DNA of 64,000 nucleotides from Hydrogenophilus sp. (GCA_020725195.1 DYFL01000004.1:1-64000); one strand, 5' to 3'; shown: positions 28,322 to 40,864, numbered from the stretch's first letter. Translations and numbers: made by a program. Notes: a model not told the origin generated them from the letters alone.

Positions 28322-28470
28322 GGTTATCCACAGGTGCACGCGGATTTGCATGGATTTTTCAAGGACATGCATGCATCAGCCGCGCCACCTCGAGGGTACA
28401 TCGATGTCGCACGGCAACGAGCTGATTCTGAAGGGTTTCATCTGCGTTCATCTGTGTCATCTGCGGATTT
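28322..28470. repeat. ~150-bp inverted-repeat element, copy A
   Basis: The left arm begins GGTTATCCACAGGTGCACG; the right arm, read on the minus strand, begins AAATCCGCAGATGACACAGA. A related element with the same outer sequences and nearly the same length (150 bp) lies at 48528-48677. The cores do not match. The right arm reaches into the 3' end of the short-chain dehydrogenase gene and supplies its last codons. Confidence 0.55.
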
Positions 28471-29202
28471 GAGGATGATCTGGCCGTGGCTGCCGCGGCC
28501 GTCCGGCCCCAGGAGGTAGAGGAACCAGGGCGCCAGGTCCTCGGCCTGGGGCAGGTCGGCCTTCACCTCGCCCGGGTGGCTGCGGGCCCGCTGCGGCGTG
28601 TGCACCGGACCGGGGATGACGAGGTTGGCGCGCAGGTTGGGTTGGCCCGCCCATTCGTCGGCGAGGACCTTGAGATAGGCCTCCAGTGCCGCCTTGGACA
28701 CGGCGAAGCCGCCCCAGAAGGCGGCGGGGGCATGGCCGTGGGTCTCGCCCACGAGGACGACGGAGGCGTCCGGCGACTGCCTGAGCAGCGGCTCGCAGGC
28801 GCGGGTCAGCGCGAAGGGCGCCAGGGCGTTGACCTTGAAGAGGTCCAGCCACTGTTCGCTGGTCTGCAGGGCGAGCGGCGAGGAGTTGTAGAAGAAGGCG
28901 GCGCAGTGGACGATGCCGTCCAGACGCTTGAGCTGCCAGGCGATGGCCTGGGCCAGGGATTCGTAGTCCTTGTCCCCGGCGCTGGCGAGGTCCAGGGCGA
29001 AGATGGCGGGCTGGGGGTGGCCGGCGGCGACGATCTCGTCGTAGACCGCTTCGAGCTTGCCCACCTGGCGCCCGAGCAGGATCACCGTCGCGCCATGCGC
29101 GGCGCAGGCCAGGCTCACGGCCCGCCCCAGGCCCTGGCCGGCGCCGGTCACGAGGATGACGCGGTCTTTGAGCAGGTCGGGGGCGGCTTGGTAGTCTTTC
29201 AT
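28438..29202 (-). CDS. Short-chain dehydrogenase/reductase (YciK-like)
   Basis: A 254-residue NAD(P)-dependent oxidoreductase of unknown substrate. The Rossmann glycine motif is TGAGQGLGRA and the NAG-type motif appears as HCAAFF. The usual Tyr-x-x-x-Lys catalytic pair is not present in standard form: the region reads GGFAVSKAALE, with Phe where Tyr is expected, as in some YciK-like proteins. The start overlaps the stop of hpnE by ATGA, so it is the last gene of the hpnC-hpnD-hpnE transcript. The last ten residues, SADDTDERR and stop, come from a dispersed repeat, so the native C-terminus was probably different. Confidence 0.82.
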   Translation of the reverse strand: MKDYQAAPDLLKDRVILVTGAGQGLGRAVSLACAAHGATVILLGRQVGKLEAVYDEIVAAGHPQPAIFALDLASAGDKDYESLAQAIAWQLKRLDGIVHCAAFFYNSSPLALQTSEQWLDLFKVNALAPFALTRACEPLLRQSPDASVVLVGETHGHAPAAFWGGFAVSKAALEAYLKVLADEWAGQPNLRANLVIPGPVHTPQRARSHPGEVKADLPQAEDLAPWFLYLLGPDGRGSHGQIILKSADDTDERR

Positions 29203-30476
29203 GGCGTCTCCAGGATCAGTCGGGCGCATTGTACGCCGCTCCTCACCGCGCCTTCGAGCGTGGCCGGGTGGTCGCCCGCGGTGTAGTCGCCGGCGAGGAA
29301 GAGCCCCGGCACGCCCGTGCGGTTCTCGGGGCGGACGAGCCCCGGGCTCGCGGCGAAGGTGGCCCGCCGCTCGGTGATCAGCAGGCTGTCGGCAAGGGCG
29401 GGCAGGGGGCCGAGGGCCCGCCGCAGCTGACCCTGGACGGCCTCGACCAGGGCCGCCTGGGTCAGCTCCAGGTGCGGCCCTTCGGCGCTGATGACCACCC
29501 CGGCGAGGCCGGCCGCCAGGTCGCGGCGCTCGAAGGCCCATTGCCCGGGTCCCTGTGTGAGCCCCAGCATGGGGGCGGGGAAACCCGGGGGCGCGGCGAA
29601 GTGCAGCCAGAGGGTCTGGATGGGTTGATAGCGCAGGTGTGATGCCTGCGCCCGGGCCGTCTCGGCGCCCGGCAGGCCGCCGAGCAGGCCCGTGAGCTGG
29701 GCCGGGTGCACGGCGCAGACGACCGCGGCGTAGGTCGCGGTCCCGGCGTCCAGGCGCAGACCGTCCGCAGCGGCGTCGATGCGCGCCACCCTGGCCTGGA
29801 TGCGCACCTCGCCGCCACGGCTGCGCAGGTAGGCCGCCGCCGCCTCGGGGAAGAGGCGGCCGAGGTCGCCCCGCGGCAGCAGCATCTCGCTGGCGGCCCG
29901 GGGCCCGCCCAGGCTGTCGCGCAGGACGTTGCAGAAGACCTGGGCGGAGGCCTGGGCAAGCGGGGTGTTGAGGGCGGCCAGGCAGATCGGCTCCCAGAGC
30001 AGGCGGGTGAGGCGACCGGCCTGCCCGTGCCGCTGCAGCAGCTCGGCCAGAGGGAGGTCGCAGGTCAGGCGGTAGCCCTCCCGTTTCAGCGCCGTCATGA
30101 AGCGGGCGGCGGCCCACTTGTCGCGCCAGGAGAGGCCGTGCGCGGCCGCCAGGCCGGCGGCGAGGTGCAGGGGGGCCGGCAACCTGGGCAGGCGCAGGCG
30201 GAATCCGGGCGGCTGGCTCAGGTCCAGGGGGCGCCGCTCGAGCAGGGCCTCGGTGCCGACCAGGCGCAGCAGGCGCAGGGTCTCGGTGTAGGCGCCGATG
30301 AGCAGGTGCTGGCCGTTGTCCACGGTCAGGCCGTGCCAGTCCACGCCGCGGGCGCGCCCGCCCAATCGGCGCGCGGCCTCGAAGACGGTGACCGGCACCC
30401 CGGCCGCGGCCAGCTCCACTGCCGCTGCTAGCCCCGCCCAGCCACCGCCGACGACGGCGACCCCCTTACCCTTCAC
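29199..30476 (-). CDS. hpnE: Hydroxysqualene dehydroxylase
   Basis: A 425-residue FAD-dependent amine-oxidase-type enzyme that reduces hydroxysqualene to squalene, the last step of the HpnCDE route to hopanoids. The dinucleotide-binding motif VAVVGGGWAGLAAAVELA is at the N-terminus, and the C-terminal FAD motif includes GLFLAGDYTAGDHPAT. The start is a GTG at 30476 lying inside a heptanucleotide array (GTGAAGA on this strand), so the ribosome site is formed by the repeat itself. It follows hpnD by 36 bases. Confidence 0.93.
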   Translation of the reverse strand: MKGKGVAVVGGGWAGLAAAVELAAAGVPVTVFEAARRLGGRARGVDWHGLTVDNGQHLLIGAYTETLRLLRLVGTEALLERRPLDLSQPPGFRLRLPRLPAPLHLAAGLAAAHGLSWRDKWAAARFMTALKREGYRLTCDLPLAELLQRHGQAGRLTRLLWEPICLAALNTPLAQASAQVFCNVLRDSLGGPRAASEMLLPRGDLGRLFPEAAAAYLRSRGGEVRIQARVARIDAAADGLRLDAGTATYAAVVCAVHPAQLTGLLGGLPGAETARAQASHLRYQPIQTLWLHFAAPPGFPAPMLGLTQGPGQWAFERRDLAAGLAGVVISAEGPHLELTQAALVEAVQGQLRRALGPLPALADSLLITERRATFAASPGLVRPENRTGVPGLFLAGDYTAGDHPATLEGAVRSGVQCARLILETP

Positions 30477-30512
30477 TCTTCACTCTTCACTTTACCTTCC
30501 CCCTTGCACGCC

Positions 30513-31346
30513 TCACCCGGCTACCCAGGTGCGCCAGGCGATCCAGAGCTTGCGCAAGGGGGTGAGCGAGACCCGGCAGCGCAGTACGGGAAAGCCAGCG
30601 CGGCGGATCTCGTCCAGGAGCGTGCGGTAGACGGCCGCCATGACGAGGCCGGGCCGCTGCGCCCGGCGGTCGGCGCGGGGCAGCAGGGCCAGGGCCTGGC
30701 GGTAGAGCTCCTCGGCGCGCCGGTACTGGAACTCCATCAACTGCCTGAAGGCCTCGGTCTCACGCGCCTGCAGGATGTCGGCCTCGGCCACGCCGAAGCG
30801 GGCGAGTTCGTCCTGGGGCAGGTAGATGCGGCCGCGGCGGGCGTCCTCGCCCACATCCCGGATGATGTTGGTGAGCTGGAAGGCGAGGCCCAGGGTCGCG
30901 GCGTATTTCAGGGTGGCGCGGTCGCTGTAGCCGAAGATCTGGGCCGAGACCTCGCCCACCACCCCGGCGACCCGGTGGCAGTAAAGGCGCAGAGCCTTGA
31001 AGTCGGGATAGCGGGTCTGGGCGAAGTCCATGGCCATGCCGTCGAGGATCTCCTCGAACTGCTCGCGGGGCAGGTCGTAGGCGGCGACGGCCTCGCGCAG
31101 GGCCCGGGTGACCGGATGCTGGGGCTGGCCGGCGTAGAGGCGGTCCAGCTCCTCGCGCCACCAGCCGAGCTTGGCCTGGGCGAGCGCGGGCTCGTGGCAC
31201 TCGTCGGCGATGTCGTCCACCTCGCGGCAGAAGGCGTAGAAGGCGGTGATCGCCCGGCGCTTCTCGGGCGGCAGGAAGCGGAAAGCGTAATAGAAGCTGG
31301 AGCCGCTGGCGGCGGCCTTGTCCTGACAATATCGATGAGGGTCCAT
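30513..31346 (-). CDS. hpnD: Presqualene diphosphate synthase
   Basis: A 277-residue trans-isoprenyl diphosphate synthase-type enzyme that condenses two farnesyl diphosphates into presqualene diphosphate. Both Asp-rich motifs are present: CREVDDIADE near residue 45 and NIIRDVGEDARRGRIYLP near 168. ATG 31346 is preferred to an upstream TTG (31352). It lies 22 bases after hpnC and 36 before hpnE, forming the three-gene squalene operon. Confidence 0.93.
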   Translation of the reverse strand: MDPHRYCQDKAAASGSSFYYAFRFLPPEKRRAITAFYAFCREVDDIADECHEPALAQAKLGWWREELDRLYAGQPQHPVTRALREAVAAYDLPREQFEEILDGMAMDFAQTRYPDFKALRLYCHRVAGVVGEVSAQIFGYSDRATLKYAATLGLAFQLTNIIRDVGEDARRGRIYLPQDELARFGVAEADILQARETEAFRQLMEFQYRRAEELYRQALALLPRADRRAQRPGLVMAAVYRTLLDEIRRAGFPVLRCRVSLTPLRKLWIAWRTWVAG

Positions 31347-31368
31347 GCCCAACTCTTTGATTGAAATA

Positions 31369-32214
31369 TTATTTCTTGCGCAACGCCCGCCAGAGCATAT
31401 AGGCCCAGTCGGCCGGCCCCAGGGTCGGGCGCCGGCCGAACACGTCGCCGTGGCTGCGATGCAGTTGATAGAGGATGCGCTCCCCGCCCAGGATGATGAG
31501 CCGCATCTCGAAGCCGATGCGCCCCTCGAGCGCCAGGCCCAGCGGGGCGCCGGCGGCCAGCAGCTTGCGGGCGCGCTCGATCTGCCCCTTCATGAACGGC
31601 TGCCAGAGCCCCTCCGCCCTGCCCTCGGCGATCTGGCGCTCGCTGATGCCGTATCTCGCCATCTCGTCCTGGGGCAGGTAGATGCGACCCTTCTGCCAGT
31701 CCACCGTCACGTCCTGGAGGAAGTTGATGACCTGCAGCGCCGAGCAGATGCCGTCGGACCAGGCCTGGTGCTTGGGGTCCTCGTCGCCGTAGAGCCTGAG
31801 CAGCAGGCGCCCGATGGGGTTGGCCGACTTGCGGCAGTAGGCCATGACCTCGCCGAAGTCGGCATAGCGCGACTTCACGACATCCTGGCTGAAGGCGTCC
31901 AGGAGGTCGTGGAAGAGCGGGTAGGGGAGGTCGTGTTCGCGGACCACGGCCCCCAGTTCGGCGAAGAGGGGGTCCTCGACCGCCTCGCCGCGCTCCAGGG
32001 CCCGGAGCCGTGCCCGGAAGGACTCCAGGGCCGCCAGCCGCGCCTCGGGGCGGGCGTCTCCCTCGTCGGCGAGGTCGTCGGCGGCGCGGGCGAAGGCATA
32101 GATCGCCCGCACGGGCCGGCGCAGCCGCCGGGGCAGGAAGACCGAGGCGACGGGGAAGTTTTCGTAATGGCCGGCGTTGACCAGGGTGGGGCGGGGGTTC
32201 TGGGTGATTTGCAT
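31369..32214 (-). CDS. hpnC: Hydroxysqualene synthase
   Basis: A 281-residue squalene/phytoene synthase-family protein that converts presqualene diphosphate to hydroxysqualene. Motifs: FARAADDLADE near residue 45 and NFLQDVTVDWQKGRIYLP near 170, with the family's second Asp motif in slightly altered form as in other HpnC proteins. It is first in the operon and diverges from tRNA-Leu, so its promoter lies in 32215-32295. No squalene-hopene cyclase gene is in the window. Confidence 0.92.
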   Translation of the reverse strand: MQITQNPRPTLVNAGHYENFPVASVFLPRRLRRPVRAIYAFARAADDLADEGDARPEARLAALESFRARLRALERGEAVEDPLFAELGAVVREHDLPYPLFHDLLDAFSQDVVKSRYADFGEVMAYCRKSANPIGRLLLRLYGDEDPKHQAWSDGICSALQVINFLQDVTVDWQKGRIYLPQDEMARYGISERQIAEGRAEGLWQPFMKGQIERARKLLAAGAPLGLALEGRIGFEMRLIILGGERILYQLHRSHGDVFGRRPTLGPADWAYMLWRALRKK

Positions 32215-32295
32215 TGCGGAATCAATGGATTTGGGCTCTGCGCGACTGACCGCCGCCTGACACGGGGCGGCGCCTATATTACACTTGGCGGTTTC

Positions 32296-32380
32296 GCGAA
32301 AGTGGCGGAATTGGTAGACGCACTGGATTTAGGTTCCAGCGGGTAACCCCGTGGGGGTTCGAGTCCCCCCTTTCGCACCA
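32296..32380 (+). tRNA. tRNA-Leu (anticodon UAG)
   Basis: An 85-base tRNA including encoded CCA. The acceptor stem GCGAAAG pairs with CTTTCGC; the anticodon stem-loop CTGGA-TTTAGGT-TCCAG has TAG at 32330-32332; there is a long class II variable arm, and the T-loop is GGTTCGAGTCC-like. A TATATT box sits 16 bases upstream. Confidence 0.97.
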
Positions 32381-32410
32381 GCCCTACGCTACACAACCAA
32401 GGAAAACTCA

Positions 32411-33714
32411 ATGGAAACCACCCTGGAAACCCTGGAAGGCCTGGAGCGCCGCCTGACCCTCACCGTGCCCGTTGCCGGGATCGAGGCCGAGGTCGCCAAG
32501 CGGCTGCAGCGCCTGTCGCGCTCGGTGAAGATGGACGGCTTCCGCCCCGGCAAGGCCCCGATGAAGATGATCCAGAGCCGCTACGGGGCCGAGGTGCGCG
32601 GCGAGGTGCTGGGCGAGGCGCTGCAGAGGCGCTTCTTCGAGAGCGTCCAGCAGCAGGACCTCAAGGTGGCGGGCTACCCCCGCTTCGAGCCCGCCGAGGC
32701 CGCCGAGGGCGCCGCCGAGATCGCCTTCCGGGCGACCTTCGAGGTGTTCCCGGAGGTCCGCATCGGCGACGTGGGCCAGATCAAGCTCAGCCGGCCGGTG
32801 GTGGAGGTGGCCGACGCCGACGTGGATCGGACGCTCGACATCCTGCGCAAGCAGCGCCTGCACTACCACAGCGTCGACCGGGCGGCCCGGGAGGGCGACC
32901 GGGTGCACATCGACTATGCGGGCACGGTCGACGGCCAGCCCTTCCAGGGCGGCGAGGCCAAGGACTTCCCGCTGATCCTGGGCGAGGGCCGCACCCTCAA
33001 GGACTTCGAGGGGCCGCTGAGCGACATGAAGGCGGGCGAGACCAAGACCATCGAGGTGAACTTCCCCGAGGACTACTTCGCCAAGGAGATGGCCGGCAAG
33101 AAGGCCGTCTTCGAGGTGACGCTGAAGTCCGTCCACGAGCCCCACCTGCCCGAGGTGGACGAGGCCTTCGCCCAGAGCATGGGCATCCATGAAGGGGGCG
33201 TGGCCAAGCTGCGCGAGGAGATCGCCGAGAACCTGCGGCGCGAGGCCAAGCGCCGCATCCAGACCCGGCTCAAGGAGCAGGTCATGGACGGCCTGATCGG
33301 GGTGACGCCCTTCGAGGTGCCCAAGGGGCTGGTGGCCATCGAGGCCCAGGCGCTCATGGAGCGCGCCATGGAGGACCTCAAGCAGCGCGGCATGCGCGCC
33401 GAGGACATCCGGCTGGGCGAGTCCGTGTTCGAACCCCAGGCCAGGCGCCGGGTCCAGCTTCGGCTCCTGCTCAACGAGCTGGCCCGCACCCAGCAGATCA
33501 CCGCCGGGGACGAGCAGGTCAGGGCCCTGGTGGAGGAGTTCGCCCAGAGCTACGAGAACCCCGCCGAGGTGGTCGCGTGGTACTATGGAAATCCGGAGCG
33601 CCTGCGCGAGGCCCAAACCCTGGTGCTGGAGGACAACATCGTCGGCTGGGTGCTGGACAAGGCGCAGGTGACCGATGAAGCGATCAGCATGGAAACCTTG
33701 ATGGGGAAAGCGCA

Positions 33715-33718
<4 letters not shown>
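32411..33718 (+). CDS. tig: Trigger factor
   Basis: A 435-residue ribosome-bound chaperone and peptidyl-prolyl isomerase. The N-terminal ribosome-binding domain has the signature [12 protein letters not shown], followed by the FKBP-type domain ([14 protein letters not shown]) and the C-terminal chaperone arms. The start at 32411 has AAGGAAAA upstream and gives the family N-terminus. It begins 30 bases after tRNA-Leu and overlaps clpP by ATGA. Confidence 0.96.
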
Positions 33719-34338
<620 letters not shown>

Positions 34339-34371
34339 ACTTGAGTTAAATGTTCGGGTATTCGAGACAAG

Positions 34372-35643
34372 ATGGCTGAGAACCAAGACAACGACAAGCT
34401 CCTGTACTGCTCCTTCTGCGGCAAGAGCCAGCACGAGGTGAGGAAGCTCATCGCGGGGCCCTCCGTGTTCATCTGCGACGAGTGCGTGGAGCTGTGCAAC
34501 GACATCATCCGCGAGGAGGTGCAGGGCGCGAAGGAGGGCAAGGGTTCGGAAGACCACCTGCCCACGCCCAGGGAGATCTGCCAGGTTCTCGACCAGTACG
34601 TGATCGGCCAGGACCTGGCCAAGCGGGCCCTGTCCGTCGCCGTCTACAACCACTACAAGCGCCTGCGCCAGCCCGGGGCGAAGGCCGACGAGGTGGAGCT
34701 CGCCAAGAGCAACATCCTGCTCATCGGCCCCACCGGCTCGGGCAAGACCCTGCTCGCGCAGACGCTCGCCCGGCTGCTCAACGTGCCCTTCGTCATCGCC
34801 GACGCCACCACGCTCACGGAGGCGGGCTATGTCGGCGAGGACGTCGAGAACATCATCCAGAAGCTGCTGCAGAAGTGCGACTACGACGTGGACAAGGCCA
34901 AGAACGGCATCGTCTACATCGACGAGATCGACAAGATCTCGCGCAAGTCCGACAACCCCTCCATCACCCGCGACGTCTCCGGCGAGGGCGTGCAGCAGGC
35001 CCTGCTCAAGCTCATCGAGGGCACCACCGCCTCGGTGCCGCCCCAGGGCGGCCGCAAGCACCCGAACCAGGAATACATCCAGGTGGACACGACCAACATC
35101 CTGTTCATCTGCGGCGGCGCCTTCAGCGGCCTGGACCGGGTCATCCGCAACCGCACCGAGAAGTCGGGCATCGGCTTCGGCGCCGAGGTCAAGAGCAAGG
35201 ACAGCCGCAAGGACGTCACCGAGACCCTGCGCCGGGTCGAGCCGGAGGACCTGGTCAAGTTCGGCCTGATCCCCGAGTTTGTGGGCCGGCTGCCGGTGCT
35301 GGCCACCCTGGAGGAACTCGACGAGCAGGCCCTGGTCCAGATCCTCACGGAGCCCAAGAACGCGCTGACCCGGCAGTTCCAGAAACTGTTCCAGATGGAA
35401 GGCGTGGAGCTGGAGTTCCGCGAGGAGGCGCTGCTGGCCATCGCCAGGCGTGCGCTGGAGCGCAAGACCGGCGCCCGGGGACTGCGCTCCATCATCGAAC
35501 ACGCGCTGCTCGACATCATGTTCGAGCTGCCCAGCCTCAAGGACGTGGTGAAGGCCGTGGTGGACGAAAAGGTCATCACGGGCGAAGGCAAGCCCCTGCT
35601 CATCTACGCCGAGCCCTCCAAGGAGTCCAGGGTCGCCTCCTGA
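34372..35643 (+). CDS. clpX: Clp protease ATP-binding subunit ClpX
   Basis: A 423-residue AAA+ unfoldase partner of ClpP. It has an N-terminal C4 zinc-binding domain (CSFCGKS...CDECVELC), Walker A GPTGSGKT, Walker B VYIDEIDK, and the ClpP-docking loop SGIGFGAEV. It follows clpP by 33 bases. Confidence 0.97.
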   Translation: MAENQDNDKLLYCSFCGKSQHEVRKLIAGPSVFICDECVELCNDIIREEVQGAKEGKGSEDHLPTPREICQVLDQYVIGQDLAKRALSVAVYNHYKRLRQPGAKADEVELAKSNILLIGPTGSGKTLLAQTLARLLNVPFVIADATTLTEAGYVGEDVENIIQKLLQKCDYDVDKAKNGIVYIDEIDKISRKSDNPSITRDVSGEGVQQALLKLIEGTTASVPPQGGRKHPNQEYIQVDTTNILFICGGAFSGLDRVIRNRTEKSGIGFGAEVKSKDSRKDVTETLRRVEPEDLVKFGLIPEFVGRLPVLATLEELDEQALVQILTEPKNALTRQFQKLFQMEGVELEFREEALLAIARRALERKTGARGLRSIIEHALLDIMFELPSLKDVVKAVVDEKVITGEGKPLLIYAEPSKESRVAS

Positions 35644-35752
35644 AGGGGCTGCCGGGGCTTACTCCCTTTCGCGGGCCGGGCGCGCTTGAAATGCGCGCCT
35701 GCGCCTCCAGGTTCTTTACATCGTCATGCGGCATCGCCGCCGGGGATCACCC

Positions 35753-38164
<2,412 letters not shown>

Positions 38165-38187
38165 CGCGGATTTTTTCCCGAATTCGC

Positions 38188-38217
38188 TTGACACCGTTTT
38201 TTGCGGCTTGTTATAAA
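38188..38217 (+). promoter_or_regulatory. Sigma-70 promoter of hupB
   Basis: TTGACA (38188-38193) and TATAAA (38212-38217), with an 18-base spacer, lie immediately after the lon stop codon. Transcription would start near 38225, giving hupB a leader of about 115 bases. Confidence 0.8.
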
Positions 38218-38244
38218 GCTCACGCAGCCTCGCTGCACGCCAAA

Positions 38245-38307
38245 TTGGCCCTGGGCGCCGGCTCTACCGGCATCGGCACACGATGCCAGGTCGACGCCCA
38301 GGGCCAA
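38245..38307 (+). promoter_or_regulatory. Structured leader of hupB
   Basis: A perfect 13-base inverted repeat, TTGGCCCTGGGCG (38245-38257) with CGCCCAGGGCCAA (38295-38307), encloses two smaller, partly overlapping hairpins: GCCGG-ctcta-CCGGC and GGCATCG-gcaca-CGATGCC. The structure begins about 20 bases after the predicted transcription start and ends 31 bases before the GTG start, so it could act as a stability or regulatory element. The function is inferred. Confidence 0.55.
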
Positions 38308-38338
38308 TACTTCGTCTTCAAAGGAAAGGGGGATTTCC

Positions 38339-38611
38339 GTGAACAAATCCGAACTGATCGACGCCATCGCTTCTTCCGCCGACATCTCCAAAGCCGCCGC
38401 CGGTCGCGCCCTGGACGCCACCATGGATGCGGTGAAAAAGGCGCTGAAGAAGGGCGACATGGTGACCCTGGTGGGCTTCGGCACCTTCTACGTGGGCAAG
38501 CGCGCTGCCCGCAGCGGCCGCAACCCCCGCACCGGCGCCACCATCAAGATCAAGTCCGCCAAGGTGCCGAAGTTCCGCGCTGGCAAAGCCCTGAAGGATT
38601 CCGTACAATAA
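38339..38611 (+). CDS. hupB: DNA-binding protein HU
   Basis: A 90-residue histone-like dimeric nucleoid protein. The DNA-binding arm signature is [12 protein letters not shown]. The start is GTG at 38339 (protein [10 protein letters not shown]), with GGAAAGGGGG upstream. Position after lon is the usual location of the HU-beta gene in proteobacteria, and it has its own strong promoter. Confidence 0.96.
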   Translation: MNKSELIDAIASSADISKAAAGRALDATMDAVKKALKKGDMVTLVGFGTFYVGKRAARSGRNPRTGATIKIKSAKVPKFRAGKALKDSVQ

Positions 38612-38622
38612 CCGGCTTTCCA

Positions 38623-38698
38623 GGGTGCTTAGCTCAGCCGGTAGAGCGTCGCCCTTACAAGGCGAATGTCGGCGGTTCGATCCCGTCAGCACCCACCA
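38623..38698 (+). tRNA. tRNA-Val (anticodon UAC)
   Basis: A 76-base tRNA with encoded CCA. The acceptor stem GGGTGCT pairs with AGCACCC; the anticodon arm TCGCC-CTTACAA-GGCGA has TAC; the T-loop is GGTTCGATCCC. It starts 11 bases after hupB. Confidence 0.97.
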
Positions 38699-38713
38699 GT
38701 GGTAGACAATTCA

Positions 38714-38790
38714 GGAGTGGTAGTTCAGTCGGTTAGAATACCGGCCTGTCACGCCGGGGGTCGCGGGTTCGAGTCCCGTCCACTCCGCCA
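38714..38790 (+). tRNA. tRNA-Asp (anticodon GUC)
   Basis: A 77-base tRNA with encoded CCA. The acceptor stem GGAGTGG pairs with CCACTCC; the anticodon arm CCGGC-CTGTCAC-GCCGG has GTC. It is probably processed from one transcript with tRNA-Val, 15 bases upstream. Confidence 0.97.
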
Positions 38791-38800
38791 GTAATCCGAA

Positions 38801-38827
38801 GGCGAACCCAGGGTTCGCCTTTTTTTC
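38801..38827 (+). terminator. Terminator after the tRNA pair
   Basis: The stem GGCGAACC / GGTTCGCC with a 3-base loop is followed by eight T bases. It ends the hupB-tRNA transcript 24 bases before ppiD. Confidence 0.9.
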
Positions 38828-38851
38828 TTACCCATACCGAACACACACGCC

Positions 38852-40735
38852 ATGCTTGAAGCCATCCGTGAACGCGCGCAGGGCTGGATCGCACGCATCA
38901 TCCTGGGACTGATCATCCTGAGCTTCGCCATCTGGGGCGTCGACTGGTACTTCCAGGGCGGCGGCAGGGAGGCCGCCGTCGCCACCGTGGGCGGCACCGA
39001 GATCAGCCAGCGGGATTTCTACGACGCGCTCAAGCAGCAGCGCGAGGCCCTGGGCATCAAGCCCGATCAGGCCGGCGAGATCGACAAGACCCTGCGCAAG
39101 CAGGTCCTGGACCAGATGATCAACGTGAGCCTGCTCACCGATGCCGCGCTCAGCAACGGATTCGCCATGAGCGAGGCCCAGATCAAGGCCTTCCTGGCCG
39201 GCATCGAGATCTTCCAGGACAAGGGGCAGTTCTCCCGCGAGCGCCTGGAGGCCTTCCTGCGCAACCGGGGCCTGAGCGAGGCGCGATTCATGGACATGGT
39301 CCGCCAGGACATGCTCCTGCGCCAGCTCCAGTTCGCCTACGGCGAAGGGACGCTGGTGCCGGCCTCCGGCGCCGAGCGCTTCACCCGGCTCCTCGCCCAG
39401 CAGCGCGAGGTGAGCGAGATCGGCTACGACCGGCGGCTGTTCCTCGACCTCGTCCGCATCGACGACGAGGCCGTCGAGGCCGAATACAACGCCCGCAGGC
39501 AGGACTACGCGCTGCCTCCCCAGTTGCGCCTGCAATACCTGGTGTTGTCCATGGACGCCATCAAGTCCCGGATCGAGGTGACCGAGGCGACCGCGCGCCA
39601 GCACTACGAGGCCAACCTGGCCCGCTACCAGGAGCCCGAAAGCCGCCGCGCGAGCCACATCCTGATCAAGACGGACAAGGCGATGGACGATGCGGCCCGC
39701 CAGGCCGCCCGCGCCCAGGCGGAGAGGCTGCTCCAGGAGCTGCGCAAGACCCCCGCCCGCTTTGCCGAGCTGGCCGGGCAGCACTCGGCCGACCCCGGCT
39801 CCGCCGCCCGCGGCGGCGACCTGGGGGCGTTCACCCGGGAGATGATGGTCAAGCCCTTCGCCGACGCGGTCTTCGAGATGAAGACTGGCGAGATCCGGGG
39901 GCCGGTGGAGACCGATTTCGGCTACCACATCATCCGGCTGGACGGCATCAGCCCCGGCCGCCAGATCGCCTTCGGGGCGGTGCGCGACGAGATCGTCGAC
40001 GAGCTGAAATCCCAGGAAGCCGCCCGCAAGTTCGCCGAGGCCGCCGAGCGGTTCAGCAACCTGGTCTATGAGCAGCCCGAGACTCTGGAGCCCGCCGCCA
40101 AGGAGTTCGGGCTCAAGCTGGAGGAAAGCGGCTGGATCGCCCGCGGCCAGGCGCAGCCCGCCTTCCTGGGGCATCCCCGGCTGATGGACGCCGCCTTCGC
40201 CGACGAGGCCCTGAACAAGCGGCAGAACACCGAGGCCATCGAGGTGGCGCCCAACCTGCTCGTGGCGGCCCGTGTCCTCGAACACCGTCCGGCCGGCATC
40301 CGGCCGCTGGCGGAGGTGGCCGGCGAGATCCGCCTCAGGCTCACCGTCCGGGAAGCCACGAAGAAGGCCGTGGAGGCCGGCAAGCAGGCCCTCGAGGCCG
40401 CCCGCAACGGCACCGTGCCGAGCGGGCTGTCCGCACCCATGCGCATCAGCCGCCTGCGGCCGCTCAACCTGCCGCCCGCGGCGGTCAAGGCCATCTTCCA
40501 CGCGGATGCGGCCAGGCTGCCGGCCTGGGTGGGCGTGGAGACCGAGGAGGGCTACCGGCTCTACCGCGTCACCGGCGTCAGCGAGGAGACGCTGCCGCCC
40601 GAGCAGGCCGAACTCGTCCGCCGCGACCTGCAGCGCCTGACCGCCCAGGAAGAGTTGCGCGCCTACCTGGAAAGCCTCAAGGGCCGCGCCAAGGTCAAGA
40701 TCCACCAGGAGGCCCTGGAGCAAAAAGCCGAGTAA
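38852..40735 (+). CDS. ppiD: Membrane-anchored periplasmic chaperone/PPIase PpiD
   Basis: A 627-residue periplasmic folding factor at the SecYEG exit. It has one N-terminal membrane anchor (about 12-35, IARIILGLIILSFAIWGVDW), a SurA/PpiD N-terminal chaperone domain, and a central parvulin domain at about 265-370 (RRASHILIKTD ... GDLGAFTREMMVKPF ... DFGYHIIRLD), then a C-terminal helical lobe. The position after lon-hupB is conserved. No clear Shine-Dalgarno is visible before the ATG. Confidence 0.93.
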   Translation: MLEAIRERAQGWIARIILGLIILSFAIWGVDWYFQGGGREAAVATVGGTEISQRDFYDALKQQREALGIKPDQAGEIDKTLRKQVLDQMINVSLLTDAALSNGFAMSEAQIKAFLAGIEIFQDKGQFSRERLEAFLRNRGLSEARFMDMVRQDMLLRQLQFAYGEGTLVPASGAERFTRLLAQQREVSEIGYDRRLFLDLVRIDDEAVEAEYNARRQDYALPPQLRLQYLVLSMDAIKSRIEVTEATARQHYEANLARYQEPESRRASHILIKTDKAMDDAARQAARAQAERLLQELRKTPARFAELAGQHSADPGSAARGGDLGAFTREMMVKPFADAVFEMKTGEIRGPVETDFGYHIIRLDGISPGRQIAFGAVRDEIVDELKSQEAARKFAEAAERFSNLVYEQPETLEPAAKEFGLKLEESGWIARGQAQPAFLGHPRLMDAAFADEALNKRQNTEAIEVAPNLLVAARVLEHRPAGIRPLAEVAGEIRLRLTVREATKKAVEAGKQALEAARNGTVPSGLSAPMRISRLRPLNLPPAAVKAIFHADAARLPAWVGVETEEGYRLYRVTGVSEETLPPEQAELVRRDLQRLTAQEELRAYLESLKGRAKVKIHQEALEQKAE

Positions 40736-40864
40736 GCCGGCCGCCTCACCTTTCATGGCGCCCGCGCCGACCCTGCCAGATGGCACGACGGCTACGGTCC
40801 TGCTGCGCGGTTTACAGGGGAGCGCACCCGCGAGGGCGCGCTCCGCGCGGCGCCCCGGGACGGG

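Noticed and set aside
28268-28519. 83-residue plus-strand frame after radA
   Set aside because: It runs through the REP-like pair and the inverted-repeat element and into the antisense of the dehydrogenase gene.
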